From positions 1-56,805 of the forward strand of contig JAGYOK010000010.1 of assembly GCA_018399685.1 (NCBI GenBank): a DNA stretch of 56,805 nt, in the 5' to 3' direction. Origin of the DNA: Alphaproteobacteria bacterium. GTDB lineage: Bacteria; Pseudomonadota; Alphaproteobacteria; Micavibrionales; Micavibrionaceae. A model generated the notes under the pieces. The model did no database searches. It was given only the letters and a program-made list of their open reading frames with translations, and was not told where the DNA came from. A program made the translations under genes and the position numbers. Of the stretch, positions 37,168 through 46,243 are shown piece after piece. Each line of letters starts with the position of its first letter. The stretch's first letter is position 1.

Positions 37168-38139
37168 TTAATCATTAAAGTGCTTAAAGAAAGCGCTGTC
37201 AGGAGAAAGAATTAAACGTGTTTGCGGGTTGGCCATAGTTTTTCTATAGGCTTCCATAGAGCGTATGAAAGAATAGAAATCCTGATCGACATTGAATGCG
37301 TCGGCATAGATTTTGATGGCTTCTTTATCGCCTTGTCCTTTTATAATCTCTGCGTCCCGACGTGCTTCAGCTATGATAATGTCATGCTCTTTCTCGGCGG
37401 TAGACCGGATTTCAAGGCCGCGCTCTTCCCCTTTGGAGCGGCGCTCTGTTGCACGCTCATTAAGCTGTGACTTCATTTGTCGCACAGTAGAGGCGCGTAA
37501 TTCTTCTGTAAGATCAGCGCGCACAATACGAACGTCAACAAGCTCAATGCCGAGCTGGTCGTGTGTGATTTTTTCATTCACGCGTTCCCGGATTTTAGTC
37601 ATAATATTTGTGCGCCCTTCGGAAAGAATTTCGCCAAGGGTTGTTTGACCTAAAACTGCGCGGGTAGAGCCATTCAGAATATTTTCTATGCGTGAATTGG
37701 CACTGGGGATTGTGCGCAATGTTTTCATGAATTGCAGCGGATCAGTAATTTTATAACGAGCGAATGTGTCAACAATAATTGGCTCTCCACTGACTTTGTC
37801 AATGCTTGGCCCTTCTTCTATTTGTACATTTTTTTGTGCGTCGTTTTCAGTAGATTCTTCCGAGGAAATTTCTTTTGCAGGTGCAGTGGCAACATTTGTG
37901 CTGGATATGACTACTTCTTCCGAAGGTGGGTCAATGGATAAAACACGCGAATCGAAGTAACGCACATCCTGAATGAAGGGTATTTTAAAGTGAAGCCCCG
38001 GGCCTCTAGGCTCTCCGCGGGGTTGCCCAAGTTGAAGAACCAGAGCTTGCTTGGTCTGGTCAACGGTGAACAAGCTTTGTGTTATGGCTATTATGCCAAC
38101 ACCAAGTACCAGAAATAAGGGCAGGGGTGTGATTTTCAT
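37168..38139 (-). CDS. hflC: HflC, FtsH protease regulator (SPFH/band 7)
   Basis: Partner of HflK in the membrane complex that regulates FtsH. One N-terminal membrane helix (PLPLFLVLGVGIIAITQSLF) is followed by the band-7 domain (RGPGLHFKIPFIQDV, RYFDSRVLSID) and a helical C-terminus with SFIRSMEAYRK. About 40 extra residues rich in Glu, Ser and Asn (near 79-120) interrupt the band-7 domain between LSIDPPSEEVV and PIIVDTFARYKI, where most HflC proteins have a short loop. 323 residues. The start lies 24 bp after hflK. Confidence 0.93.
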   Translation of the reverse strand: MKITPLPLFLVLGVGIIAITQSLFTVDQTKQALVLQLGQPRGEPRGPGLHFKIPFIQDVRYFDSRVLSIDPPSEEVVISSTNVATAPAKEISSEESTENDAQKNVQIEEGPSIDKVSGEPIIVDTFARYKITDPLQFMKTLRTIPSANSRIENILNGSTRAVLGQTTLGEILSEGRTNIMTKIRERVNEKITHDQLGIELVDVRIVRADLTEELRASTVRQMKSQLNERATERRSKGEERGLEIRSTAEKEHDIIIAEARRDAEIIKGQGDKEAIKIYADAFNVDQDFYSFIRSMEAYRKTMANPQTRLILSPDSAFFKHFND

Positions 38140-38163
38140 GATGTTTTCCTTTATTTCTTTTTC

Positions 38164-39336
38164 TTATCTTATTGTTTTGTTATTTAGCTCATTAAGCGGT
38201 AGGTAAGGCACAACACCCGAACCGGAAGCGCCACTGTCCATAATGATCTTTTCGGCATTACCCAAAACATCTTCCATCGTTTCGATGTAAATACGCTCTT
38301 TGGTTACATCCTTGCCGCTTAGATATGCTTGATATATTGAACGAAATCTTTCAGCATCACCGGTTGATTGGGCAATCTTTGATTGCCTGTAGGCTTCTGC
38401 TTCCTGTACAAGCTTGATAGCCTGACCGCGGGCTTCGGGGAGGATCTTTTCACGGTGCGCGCGGGCAATGTTTTCTGTGTCCTCTGCATCCTGACGTGCG
38501 GACTGAACGTCCTGAAAGGCTTGCTGCACATCCGGGTGTACCTCGGCTTTTTGAATAAGAACCTGTTTGATATTTACACCGGAGTTATACTCATCGAGGT
38601 TTTTCTGGATAATATCCTTTACCGCTGTTTCGATTAGTGTGCGGCCTGTGGTGATGATCGGGAACATATTTGTTTGGCCGACAACCTCACGAATTGCACT
38701 TTCAGCAACTTTTTTGATGGTGTTTTCCTGATCTTGTATTTCAAACAAAAACTGTTCGGCAGAGATAATATCCCATTGCAAAGCTATTTGAAGATCAACT
38801 ATGTTGCGGTCTGCCGTGAGCATTAGGCTTTCATCTTGCACAGCTTGCTTAACGGAAACGCCATCGCGCCGACGATGTGATACGCCTTCAGTATAACCAA
38901 TGGTCATGCTGCGCTGCTGATTAACATTAACTTTTGTGACTTTTTCAATAGGGGCAGGCCAGTGATAACCAAGTCCTTCCGTGGATTTAGTGCGTGACCA
39001 TGCGCCAAAACGCTGGATAACTCCGTGTTCGCCGGGATTAATAATGTAAAATCCACTGGCCATCCATAGTGCCAATACCGCACCAGCCAACAATATGATG
39101 GCAAATCCGCCTTTCATATTTCCGGGGAGCATTTCAGTTATCGTGTTTTGCAAATCTTTTAGCAAAGCTCCGATGTCCTGAAGGTCATTTCCATGGCCTC
39201 CATTGTTATTTCCACCGCCGTTATGGCCGGATTTTCTTCCGCCGTGGATTGAGGTTATTTTGTTTTCGCCTTTGCTGCCAGAGACGCTTCCCCACGGGTT
39301 AGGACGTTTCTTGCCTGAATCATCGTCTTGAGACAT
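38164..39336 (-). CDS. hflK: HflK, FtsH protease regulator (SPFH/band 7)
   Basis: Forms with HflC the large cage around FtsH in the inner membrane. The Gly/Asn-rich cytoplasmic N-terminus (residues 1-70) is typical, followed by one membrane helix (FAIILLAGAVLALWMASGFY), IINPGEHGVIQRFG and the band-7 domain, then a long helix (AFQDVQSARQDAEDTENIAR). 390 residues, normal. First gene of hflK-hflC-degP; mrp starts 53 bp away on the other strand, so the promoters must lie back to back. Confidence 0.95.
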   Translation of the reverse strand: MSQDDDSGKKRPNPWGSVSGSKGENKITSIHGGRKSGHNGGGNNNGGHGNDLQDIGALLKDLQNTITEMLPGNMKGGFAIILLAGAVLALWMASGFYIINPGEHGVIQRFGAWSRTKSTEGLGYHWPAPIEKVTKVNVNQQRSMTIGYTEGVSHRRRDGVSVKQAVQDESLMLTADRNIVDLQIALQWDIISAEQFLFEIQDQENTIKKVAESAIREVVGQTNMFPIITTGRTLIETAVKDIIQKNLDEYNSGVNIKQVLIQKAEVHPDVQQAFQDVQSARQDAEDTENIARAHREKILPEARGQAIKLVQEAEAYRQSKIAQSTGDAERFRSIYQAYLSGKDVTKERIYIETMEDVLGNAEKIIMDSGASGSGVVPYLPLNELNNKTIR

Positions 39337-39389
39337 TGTTTTTCACTTTTTTGTTGACGTTAGCTGTTAGATAACAATATCTCTTTTCT

Positions 39390-40292
39390 ATGGGAAAGCA
39401 ACCCTCACAAAGAGAAAAACGACAAATGTTCAAATCAAAGAAAACACCGCAAAATAATGCACAAGCGTCATGTGGAAAGGTGAAAAACCCACGTTTAGAC
39501 ATTCCTGCACACCATGTTATTGCAATAGCTTCGGGAAAAGGCGGGGTCGGTAAATCGACCGTAGCTTCCAATATTGCTGTGGCTTTGGCAAGCAAGCATG
39601 GTTTGAAAGTAGGGCTGCTTGATGCTGATATCTATGGCCCTTCACAGCCTTTGATGATGGGGGATGATTGCTATAAGCCACCCTTAAACAAAGACAAGAG
39701 ATTGATCCCTGCGGTAGTTCACGGGGTAAAACTTATGTCGATAGGATTTATTGCAGACCCTTCCAAAGCTCTGATATGGCGTGGGCCGATGGCTCAAAGC
39801 GCATTTTACCAGATGGTGAGAGATGTTGAGTGGGCAACCGATGGGGAGAAGCTGGATGTATTACTCATTGATCTTCCTCCCGGTACCGGGGATGTGCAAC
39901 TGACTATGGTGCAAAAGATGAAAATAAGCGGGGCAGTGATTGTGTCTACGCCTCAGGATATTTCATTGATTGATGCAAGGCGGGCGGTTTCCATGTTCAA
40001 GACAATGAATATTCCGGTGCTCGGCCTGATCGAGAATATGAGCACATATATTTGCCCGGAATGCGGGCATGAAGAGCATATTTTCGGCCATGATGGTGCG
40101 AGGGCAGAGGCGGAAAAACTGGGGGTGCTGTTTCTTGGAGAGGTTCCTTTATCACGAGAGGTGCGCGAGATGTCCGATCAGGGAACGCCATTGGTGTTAG
40201 GAAAAACATCAGGAAAAGGTGGAAATGTCGCAGCAGAAAAATTTGAAGAGATCACAGATAGGTTACAAAAGGTTTTGTTGTCTGCGCTCTAG
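39390..40292 (+). CDS. mrp: Mrp/NBP35 family iron-sulfur carrier ATPase
   Basis: P-loop ATPase that carries and transfers Fe-S clusters. Deviant Walker A GKGGVGKST is near residue 53, then LLDADIYGPSQP and LLIDLPPGTGDVQL (Walker B). The cluster-binding CxxC pair is present in YICPECG (about residue 221). 300 residues: the N-terminal MIP18/DUF59 domain of longer homologs is missing, leaving a short basic tail. Start unsure (39390 or ATG 39426; neither has a strong site). It overlaps the 3' end of folA by 30 bp. Confidence 0.92.
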   Translation: MGKQPSQREKRQMFKSKKTPQNNAQASCGKVKNPRLDIPAHHVIAIASGKGGVGKSTVASNIAVALASKHGLKVGLLDADIYGPSQPLMMGDDCYKPPLNKDKRLIPAVVHGVKLMSIGFIADPSKALIWRGPMAQSAFYQMVRDVEWATDGEKLDVLLIDLPPGTGDVQLTMVQKMKISGAVIVSTPQDISLIDARRAVSMFKTMNIPVLGLIENMSTYICPECGHEEHIFGHDGARAEAEKLGVLFLGEVPLSREVREMSDQGTPLVLGKTSGKGGNVAAEKFEEITDRLQKVLLSAL

Positions 40293-40817
40293 TGTGATGA
40301 AGCTATAGGGCGGGTCGTGGTCTTCGTTTGCTGATTTTTCTGTTTCTTCCCAGTCGGCGTTGTCAATTTCAGGGAAAAAGGCATCGCCGCCGATTTCACG
40401 ATGAACTTTTGTCAGGTATATTTTATGAGCCAGCGGCAGACTCTGGTTAAATATTTCTCCGCCGCCAATGATGAAAATTTCCCGTTTCCCATTTTTAAGG
40501 GCGATTTCTTGTCCGGTTTCGATGGCTTGTTCTATCGTTGTAGTTTGATGGATAGGAGAGTTCGGGTAAAGCGTATGCGTGTTGCGTGTAACAATTATGT
40601 TATCGCGTCCGGGCAGGGGCTTTTTCAAGTATCCCAAAATGGATTCCAGAGTTTTGCGCCCCATGATTACAGGATGTCCCATAGTTAAGGATTTAAAGCG
40701 CTTTAAATCTTCTGATATATGCCATGGCATCTGGTTGTTTCGGCCAATGCAGCGGTTTTCCGCCATGGCAACAATCAGTGAGGTTTTGATATCTTTTTTG
40801 TCTTTGTTCATGTCCAT
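40263..40817 (-). CDS. folA: dihydrofolate reductase
   Basis: Reduces dihydrofolate with NADPH, regenerating the cofactor used by thymidylate synthase. Motifs: SLIVAMAENRCIGRNNQMPW, IMGRKTLESI, and GGGEIFNQSLP. I start at ATG 40817 (184 residues); the frame is open to GTG 40868, but the extra hydrophobic residues are foreign to the family. Its last 30 bp overlap the end of mrp, on the opposite strand. thyA lies upstream on the same strand with one unknown gene between. Confidence 0.95.
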   Translation of the reverse strand: MDMNKDKKDIKTSLIVAMAENRCIGRNNQMPWHISEDLKRFKSLTMGHPVIMGRKTLESILGYLKKPLPGRDNIIVTRNTHTLYPNSPIHQTTTIEQAIETGQEIALKNGKREIFIIGGGEIFNQSLPLAHKIYLTKVHREIGGDAFFPEIDNADWEETEKSANEDHDPPYSFITLERRQQNLL

Positions 40818-40900
40818 CAAAAAACACTCTTTTCGTACAAAAAACAAGAGGTTTTGCAAAAAACTCACGGGAATTGTGTGAAGGGCGTTTCAAGGTAAGT

Positions 40901-41893
40901 TTAAGGTAATTCAAAGCAAGAGGGTTTATTGTTTCCTTCTCGCTCGATTACTATTTTTTGCACATAGTTTAATAACATGTCCGGGGGAGGAAGAGGGGTG
41001 TTTTGCTCGTTAAGTTCTTTTAGTACTGTAAAAAATACGCTCGCCCGGTCTGTTTTTAGCCTGTCATAAGTATTTTCCCAAAAAGGTTTGAATTCATCGT
41101 ATGCGTTGGCTTCTCCGGTTGCGGCTTTATCTTTTTCAGTATTACTTTGAGCGATATAGAGAGCTTCAATGGCTGTTTCTATATATCCGATATCATGGCA
41201 TTGATCGCGCCACGCCTTTGTTTCTGGTAAAAATATATAGGTGTCGTCAATATGGCATGCAATATAGTTATCAGGTTTGGCTGATGTGATAAGAGTTAAT
41301 GCAAGACGATCTATTTTATATTTTTCATCTTTTGAAATTGTGCCGTCATCTGTAAAATAGCCTGTAAGGGTGTTTACAGTGTTTAAATAGTGATAAGGGT
41401 GAAACCTTTCTGTCGTTTCTTCTATGCTTTCTTTAGAGAAAATATATGTTGCAAGATCTTCTCTGGGTATTTTCTGATCGTCTGTAGAATCATTAAGGGC
41501 ATAATCAAAACCGGCAGCTTTCCATCCAATATTATGGTGTTTGTCGGCGGAGGAGAGCGCAAAAGCCGCACGTTCGTCACCATTTAAAAGGGAGAAATAA
41601 GCAAATCCTAGCTTAATATGCTCGGACTTTTCACAAATTTTTAAGATGAAGTTTTGTTCTGCTGGAGTGTAAAGCCCATCAATGTGCTTCATAAATCTGC
41701 CATCAATGAATTCTTGTATATTAATTTCATGCTCATCCACTGCGTTCTCGCATATTTCCGAGAGGAGTTTGTTATCATGTGCATGTTGTTCTAGAAGAGT
41801 TCCAATGTGTTTTTTGAAGTACTCGATTTGAGTCTCATTTATGCGTAGAGCAATATCTTTTGGGTCTGCAATGTCACAGAAGTATGAGGTCAT
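40901..41893 (-). CDS. unknown protein between thyA and folA
   Basis: 330 residues, soluble, acidic, without signal peptide or membrane helix. I do not recognise any domain. It is predicted mostly helical and has alternating charged and aromatic segments (HYLNTVNTLTGYFTDDG, ENTYDRLKTDRASVFF). It lies between thyA and folA on the same strand, 67 and 83 bp from them, so cotranscription is likely, but a role in folate metabolism cannot be inferred from that alone. CGGAG precedes the ATG. Confidence 0.7.
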   Translation of the reverse strand: MTSYFCDIADPKDIALRINETQIEYFKKHIGTLLEQHAHDNKLLSEICENAVDEHEINIQEFIDGRFMKHIDGLYTPAEQNFILKICEKSEHIKLGFAYFSLLNGDERAAFALSSADKHHNIGWKAAGFDYALNDSTDDQKIPREDLATYIFSKESIEETTERFHPYHYLNTVNTLTGYFTDDGTISKDEKYKIDRLALTLITSAKPDNYIACHIDDTYIFLPETKAWRDQCHDIGYIETAIEALYIAQSNTEKDKAATGEANAYDEFKPFWENTYDRLKTDRASVFFTVLKELNEQNTPLPPPDMLLNYVQKIVIEREGNNKPSCFELP

Positions 41894-41960
41894 TATTCTA
41901 GCGGCTCCGTTTTTTAACTTCGAAACATAGGTTTATCATACGTTAATGGATTATGCAAAA

Positions 41961-42755
41961 CTAGACCGCTACCGGGGCTTTGATATGCGGGTCATATGTG
42001 TAGTTAATCAGCTCGAAGTCCTCAAGTTTGAAATCAAATATGCTCTTCATATCGGCGTTAAGCTTCATTTGCGGGAGAGGGTGCGGTGTGCGTGAGAGCT
42101 GTAGCTCTACTTGCTCGAAGTGATTGGAATATAAATGTGCATCGCCAAAGGAGTGTACGAATTCGCCGGGCTGCAAACCTGTAACCTGTGCAACCATCAT
42201 CAAAAGCAAAGCATACGAGGCGATATTGAAGGGTACACCAAGGAAGATATCGGCACTGCGCTGGTAGAGCTGACAGGAGAGTATGCCGTTTGCGACATAA
42301 AACTGGAAGAAGGCGTGACAAGGGGGCAACGCCATTTGCTCGACAAGGCCGGGGTTGAAAGCTACGACAAGAAGGCGGCGGCAATCAGGGTTGGTTTTTA
42401 TGCGCTCGATCACGTTGGCGATCTGGTCTATTGTGCGGCCATCTGCGGTTTGCCAGCTCCGCCACTGTGCGCCGTAAACAGGGCCAAGGTCGCCGTTTTC
42501 ATCTGCCCATTCATCCCATATGGAAACACCGTTATCTTTGAGGTATTTGATGTTTGTGTCGCCTTTTAAGAACCAGAGAAGCTCTATAATAATAGAGCGT
42601 AAGTGACACTTTTTTGTTGTGACAAGAGGGAAGCCGTCGGCTAGATCAAAGCGCATTTGGTGGCCAAAGACCGAGCGCGTGCCCGTTCCGGTGCGGTCGC
42701 TTTTGTCTGTGCCGTTTTCATAGACATGGCGCATTAGATCTAAATACTGCTTCAT
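41961..42755 (-). CDS. thyA: thymidylate synthase
   Basis: Makes dTMP from dUMP with methylenetetrahydrofolate. The catalytic cysteine lies in [12 protein letters not shown] near residue 146; the substrate-binding [29 protein letters not shown] and the terminal VDPHIK-like end ([11 protein letters not shown]) are all present. 264 residues, identical in size to the Escherichia coli enzyme. GAGAGGAAA precedes the ATG. Confidence 0.97.
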   Translation of the reverse strand: MKQYLDLMRHVYENGTDKSDRTGTGTRSVFGHQMRFDLADGFPLVTTKKCHLRSIIIELLWFLKGDTNIKYLKDNGVSIWDEWADENGDLGPVYGAQWRSWQTADGRTIDQIANVIERIKTNPDCRRLLVVAFNPGLVEQMALPPCHAFFQFYVANGILSCQLYQRSADIFLGVPFNIASYALLLMMVAQVTGLQPGEFVHSFGDAHLYSNHFEQVELQLSRTPHPLPQMKLNADMKSIFDFKLEDFELINYTYDPHIKAPVAV

Positions 42756-42940
42756 GGTGTTTCCTCTCGTTTACTCTGATTTTTAAGTGATTCTCTTTTG
42801 GCATTATACAAGTTTGCGGGCAAGGGGGAGGAGGTTGATTTCTTTTTTTTATAATTTTCTTAATAGTTTTTATGTATATTGGGCTGGCGCGGGTCAGGAA
42901 TGCGCTTTGGTAATGTTTTTTAATGAGTAAAGAGGGCGCA

Positions 42941-43840
42941 ATGTTTACAAAAAATAAACAGCCAGAACAAGATACAGAAGAAAATGTCGGCGTAGAATAT
43001 GCTATGGTTTTTCGGGCGCAGGTGCCTGTTCCTGCTGAGCAGCGCGGGCTTATCAGTGAATTTGAGGAAAAAGTAGAAACCGGTAATAAAGGAGGTATGA
43101 AAGCAGTTTTTGTATCTCATGGAAAAGCAGATACTCTTGATTATGCAGAAGTGCGTGCGACCAAAACCGGAATATTTAAGCCATGGGAAATGAGTATAGG
43201 CGGTACAGATCGTCGGCAAGAGCTTATCAATATAGGTTGCACAGTTCGTATGAATCAGGTTTGTCTTCAGGCGGCGGAGCGCTTGGCTGATGCTGTTACG
43301 GATGTGGGCAAAAAGCTTGAACGAGCTGTGACTTATGATCTCACCAGAGCGGATATTTTAGATGTTGAATTTGGTGATCCCGATGCTCCGTCTTATGAAA
43401 TGGAGATTAATAAGGCCCCCAAAGAAATTAATGGCGATAGTATGCTTGTTACAGCCAGTATTCCTATGCCAGAGGCTTTTTATAATATGTATGACCGTGT
43501 ACGTGATTCGGTTCCTCCGGTTATTAGAGAGGGCGAGGGCGGCTTTACAATCGGAATTAACAGCACCGGCAGGGTTATCGTTGAAAAAACAGGCAGGGAT
43601 AAATGGGTCGCAGCCGGTATAAAAGAATGTAATTATTCTGAAACCTTTAAAGGTTTCCCCAAAGAAGATGTTATTGAGAGCATTGCTTTTGATCTGGCTG
43701 CTGAACAATTATTTGAAGATGAAATCGTCGCTCATATTCGAAACCATTCTTTGAGAGAACAAGAAGTTTTGAGCATTCAGGTCGGAGGAAAAACCTATGA
43801 CCATGATGATTTTGCTCCACCATCACCCGATGCGGGGTAG
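42941..43840 (+). CDS. unknown protein upstream of ssrA
   Basis: 299 residues, soluble, no signal peptide or membrane helix. No family recognised. AGAGG lies 6 nt before the ATG at 42941; an in-frame ATG at 42923 has no such site. Visible segments: EYAMVFRAQVPVPAEQRG, VGKKLERAVTYDLTRADIL, GFTIGINSTGRVIVEKTGRD. Several nearby unknown proteins share the style of medium-sized acidic proteins without signals. It ends about 40 bp before the ssrA promoter. Confidence 0.7.
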   Translation: MFTKNKQPEQDTEENVGVEYAMVFRAQVPVPAEQRGLISEFEEKVETGNKGGMKAVFVSHGKADTLDYAEVRATKTGIFKPWEMSIGGTDRRQELINIGCTVRMNQVCLQAAERLADAVTDVGKKLERAVTYDLTRADILDVEFGDPDAPSYEMEINKAPKEINGDSMLVTASIPMPEAFYNMYDRVRDSVPPVIREGEGGFTIGINSTGRVIVEKTGRDKWVAAGIKECNYSETFKGFPKEDVIESIAFDLAAEQLFEDEIVAHIRNHSLREQEVLSIQVGGKTYDHDDFAPPSPDAG

Positions 43841-43880
43841 CGCCAGAGCTTCATTTGTTGCATGTATTTACCGAAACAGG

Positions 43881-43910
43881 TTGAATTTCTTACCCTCTAT
43901 CACGTATAAT
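43881..43910 (+). promoter_or_regulatory. ssrA promoter
   Basis: TTGAAT and a perfect TATAAT are separated by 18 bp. The predicted start, near 43917, coincides with the beginning of the acceptor piece of tmRNA. Confidence 0.7.
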
Positions 43911-43916
43911 AGGAAT

Positions 43917-44302
43917 TGCCAGAGCTTGGCTTTGGCTATGACACTAAACGTTTGTGCGGAATAAACGTTGCGGACCCGGGGGCGGTACCCGGCGACTCCA
44001 CCATCTGGGATAAGATTTTTATCAATTTCAGATTTCAGATTTCAGGTGATGGGGTCGAAATAGGATCGACGCGCGCAGTAAAGGCATATTAACGGTGTTC
44101 GGCATTGTACCGCCGTTACCGGGCTAACATCATAAATGCAAACGATAACTTTGCGTTCGTAGCCGCTAACGACAACTCTGTTGTTGCTGGTGAAGGTCGT
44201 ATCGCTGCCTAATTGGGCAGTAGCGACGCTACATTTGAATCCCTATTGGATTAACGTTCATTAGGTGGGGCCTAGGGTTGAGCCTCGCAACAGAATCAAC
44301 CC
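43917..44302 (+). ncRNA. ssrA: two-piece (circularly permuted) tmRNA
   Basis: Rescues stalled ribosomes and tags the unfinished protein for proteolysis. As in alphaproteobacteria the gene is permuted: the acceptor piece comes first (about 43917-44003, ending with a T-arm GGACCCGGGGGCGGTACCCGG-like stem-loop and an encoded CCA), then a spacer of about 47 nt that is removed, then the coding piece starting GGGGTCG at 44051. GGGGTCG pairs with CGACTCC of the acceptor piece to make a 7-bp acceptor stem with a G3-U70 pair, the identity element for alanyl-tRNA synthetase. The tag frame is at 44138-44212. The exact ends are estimates. sspB lies directly downstream. Confidence 0.93.
44138..44212 (+). 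other. proteolysis-tag reading frame of tmRNA
   Basis: 24 codons and TAA. The tag begins ANDNFAFV, then repeats the motif as AANDNSVV, then ends AGEGRIAA. The usual alphaproteobacterial tag is about half as long with a single ANDN. The terminal IAA fits the ClpX signal, and each ANDN is a possible SspB site when preceded by Ala (the first Ala is added by tmRNA itself). Confidence 0.85.
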
Positions 44303-44309
44303 GTTTTTT
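44275..44309 (+). terminator. ssrA terminator
   Basis: GGGTTGA (44275-44281) pairs with TCAACCC (44296-44302) and is followed by GTTTTTT. The hairpin may also be the last helix of the RNA. Confidence 0.75.
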
Positions 44310-44451
44310 ATTGTAAAAAAACAGGCTTAGAACTTCCGGCTTTAATCAATGCGTTATACCCGTTAATAATAATCCGTTTCATACATAAAAGTTGTGTAAT
44401 AATTATCTCGGCTCTTGATTTGTACCCTTAATATCTGCGACATATAATCTC

Positions 44452-44964
44452 ATGACTGATGAAGATGAAGTACTACGTTACGATAAAATGGTTGAAATCG
44501 CTCTTAGGGGAGTGGTGCGCAGCGCTATTGAAGAAGTAATTCAAAATTACAATACCTCTGGAGGTATGCCCGGTGACCACCATTTTTACATTACGTTTTT
44601 AACTGATTATCCGGGTGTTAAGATCCCTGATTATCTGCGTGACCGGTATCCCGGGGAAATGACGATTGTTTTGCAATATCAATTTTCCGATCTGGCGATT
44701 AAAAAAGAGTGTCTGGAAGTGACATTATCTTTTAACAATGTGCCGGAGCGTCTGGTTATTCCACTTAGCGCGGTGAGTATTTTTGCAGATCCGTCGGTAA
44801 ACTTTGCCCTGCAATTCCAGCCACTTGGCGATGCTATGGAAGATGAAGATCTGATCTTGCAGGGAATGGAAGATGACGATCCAGATGGTGATGGCTCTGG
44901 TGGTTCCGGCGGGGGAGAGAAAACCGGTGAGGTTATCTCTCTTGACAATTTCCGGAAGAAATAG
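44452..44964 (+). CDS. sspB: SspB family ClpXP adaptor (alpha type)
   Basis: Binds ssrA-tagged proteins and hands them to ClpXP. The fold-specific residues include HFYITFLTDYPGVKIPDYLRDRYP, MTIVLQYQF and FNNVPERLVIPLSAVSIFADPSVNFALQF, as in the alpha-proteobacterial SspB. A Gly/Asp-rich linker leads to the C-terminal peptide EVISLDNFRKK that docks on the ClpX zinc domain. 170 residues. It lies 143 bp after the tmRNA terminator, so the tag and its adaptor are neighbours. Confidence 0.92.
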   Translation: MTDEDEVLRYDKMVEIALRGVVRSAIEEVIQNYNTSGGMPGDHHFYITFLTDYPGVKIPDYLRDRYPGEMTIVLQYQFSDLAIKKECLEVTLSFNNVPERLVIPLSAVSIFADPSVNFALQFQPLGDAMEDEDLILQGMEDDDPDGDGSGGSGGGEKTGEVISLDNFRKK

Positions 44965-44979
44965 CGGTTGCTTTTCCAA

Positions 44980-45909
44980 ATGACAGTTTTGAAGACTCGC
45001 TCTGACCCATATCGTGTGTTGCTTAAACGCGGCGGGTTCATTGATGAATCGCGTGGCGAGCGCGAAGTTCCCTATAAAATATATTATCCGGTAGGCATGG
45101 ATTGCACGGATAAACCGTGCAATGACGGTGGTGATGTGCCCGTGATTATCTGGAGCCACGGTTTTGGTGGGAGTCGTGATGGTGCTTCTTTTATTTCACG
45201 CCATATTGCCGGGCAGGGATATATTGTCGTGCACGTTACTCACAAAGGGACAGATAGTTCTTTGTGGGAGGGAAAAGGCGGCCATCCATGGGATGTGCTG
45301 AGTGAATTTAAAATCACGCCGGAGCTGGTTTTAGAGAGGGCAAAGGATATCTCCTTTGTGCTTGATTGTCTGGAAGGGGTGCCAAGTGAATTGCCGGAGA
45401 TCGCCAAATATATGGATATGGAGAACGTCGGCATGTCCGGCCATTCTTTGGGAGCGCTTACAGCGCAGGGCTTGGTCGGGATGAAATTACCCGACGGGAA
45501 AGGCGGACTGGTTGATATGCGTGATGAGAGATTATCCTGTGCGATTGTATATAGCCCCGTACCTATGACGACTTTGAGCGATGCCCCGCCTGAGGATATT
45601 TACACCTCGATAAGTACTCCGATGTTACATATGACCGGCACAGAAGATAATTCTCCTTTGAACAAGACGATTGATTATAAGCTGCGCCTGATTGTGAGAG
45701 AGTATGCAGGCCATCAGGAACAATATTTGCAGCTTCTCGAAGGGGGAGATCATATGATTTATAATGGAACGCGCGGAAAACTGGCGCGTAATCCGTTGCG
45801 AGAAAAGCACGAATCACTGATTCTTGATGCTGTTTATGCCTTTTGGCAGGCATACCTTAAAGGCGACGAGGATGCCAAACGGTGGTTACAGGAGTATTAT
45901 GGCCGGTAA
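44980..45909 (+). CDS. alpha/beta hydrolase (PAF-acetylhydrolase/dienelactone-like)
   Basis: Serine hydrolase of the alpha/beta fold. The oxyanion-hole segment VIIWSHGFGGSRDGASF is followed by the nucleophile elbow GMSGHSLGALTAQ, with the Asp in the TPMLHMTGTEDNSP region and a His in GGDHM. No signal peptide. An acyl-ester or lipid substrate is likely; the exact one is unknown. ATG 44980 is used; TTG 44968 is in frame. It starts 15 bp after sspB, so it is probably in the same transcript. Confidence 0.8.
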   Translation: MTVLKTRSDPYRVLLKRGGFIDESRGEREVPYKIYYPVGMDCTDKPCNDGGDVPVIIWSHGFGGSRDGASFISRHIAGQGYIVVHVTHKGTDSSLWEGKGGHPWDVLSEFKITPELVLERAKDISFVLDCLEGVPSELPEIAKYMDMENVGMSGHSLGALTAQGLVGMKLPDGKGGLVDMRDERLSCAIVYSPVPMTTLSDAPPEDIYTSISTPMLHMTGTEDNSPLNKTIDYKLRLIVREYAGHQEQYLQLLEGGDHMIYNGTRGKLARNPLREKHESLILDAVYAFWQAYLKGDEDAKRWLQEYYGR

Positions 45910-46183
45910 CTTGCTCCCATGAATTTTTACTGCTTTCAGAAAAATAATTAGCAATTTGTTTATGCTGGAAAAACCTTGATTTATGCTGCGTAGCAGTGCG
46001 TTTTCATGAATGTGCAGTGTTTACAATGGGGGTGATTTTGTGTTTCCATTCGGGAAGAGTAAGCACTTTTTTGTGAAAACAAGATAACCGTGAATGAGCA
46101 AAAGGGATTAGGGTATCGTTTGTTTTTTCAAGGTTAGTTATGGAGTAACAAGTTTCCTGAATTTGAAATAGCTCGACCATATG
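45910..46183. other. gene-free region before a strong terminator
   Basis: About 270 bp without a protein gene. It is AT-rich with small hairpins such as CTGC-GTA-GCAG near 45986. It would be the 3' UTR of the hydrolase transcript or hold a small RNA ending at the terminator. No convincing promoter or known RNA family seen. Confidence 0.35.
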
Positions 46184-46220
46184 CGCCCGGCGGTATATAC
46201 AGTGCCGGGCGTATTTTTGT
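46184..46220 (+). terminator. strong intrinsic terminator
   Basis: CGCCCGGC (46184-46191) pairs perfectly with GCCGGGCG (46204-46211) and is followed by TATTTTTGT on the plus strand. On the minus strand no T-run follows. It stands 275 bp behind the hydrolase gene. Confidence 0.85.
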
Positions 46221-46243
46221 TGGGCGTAAAATAGATCCTGCCC

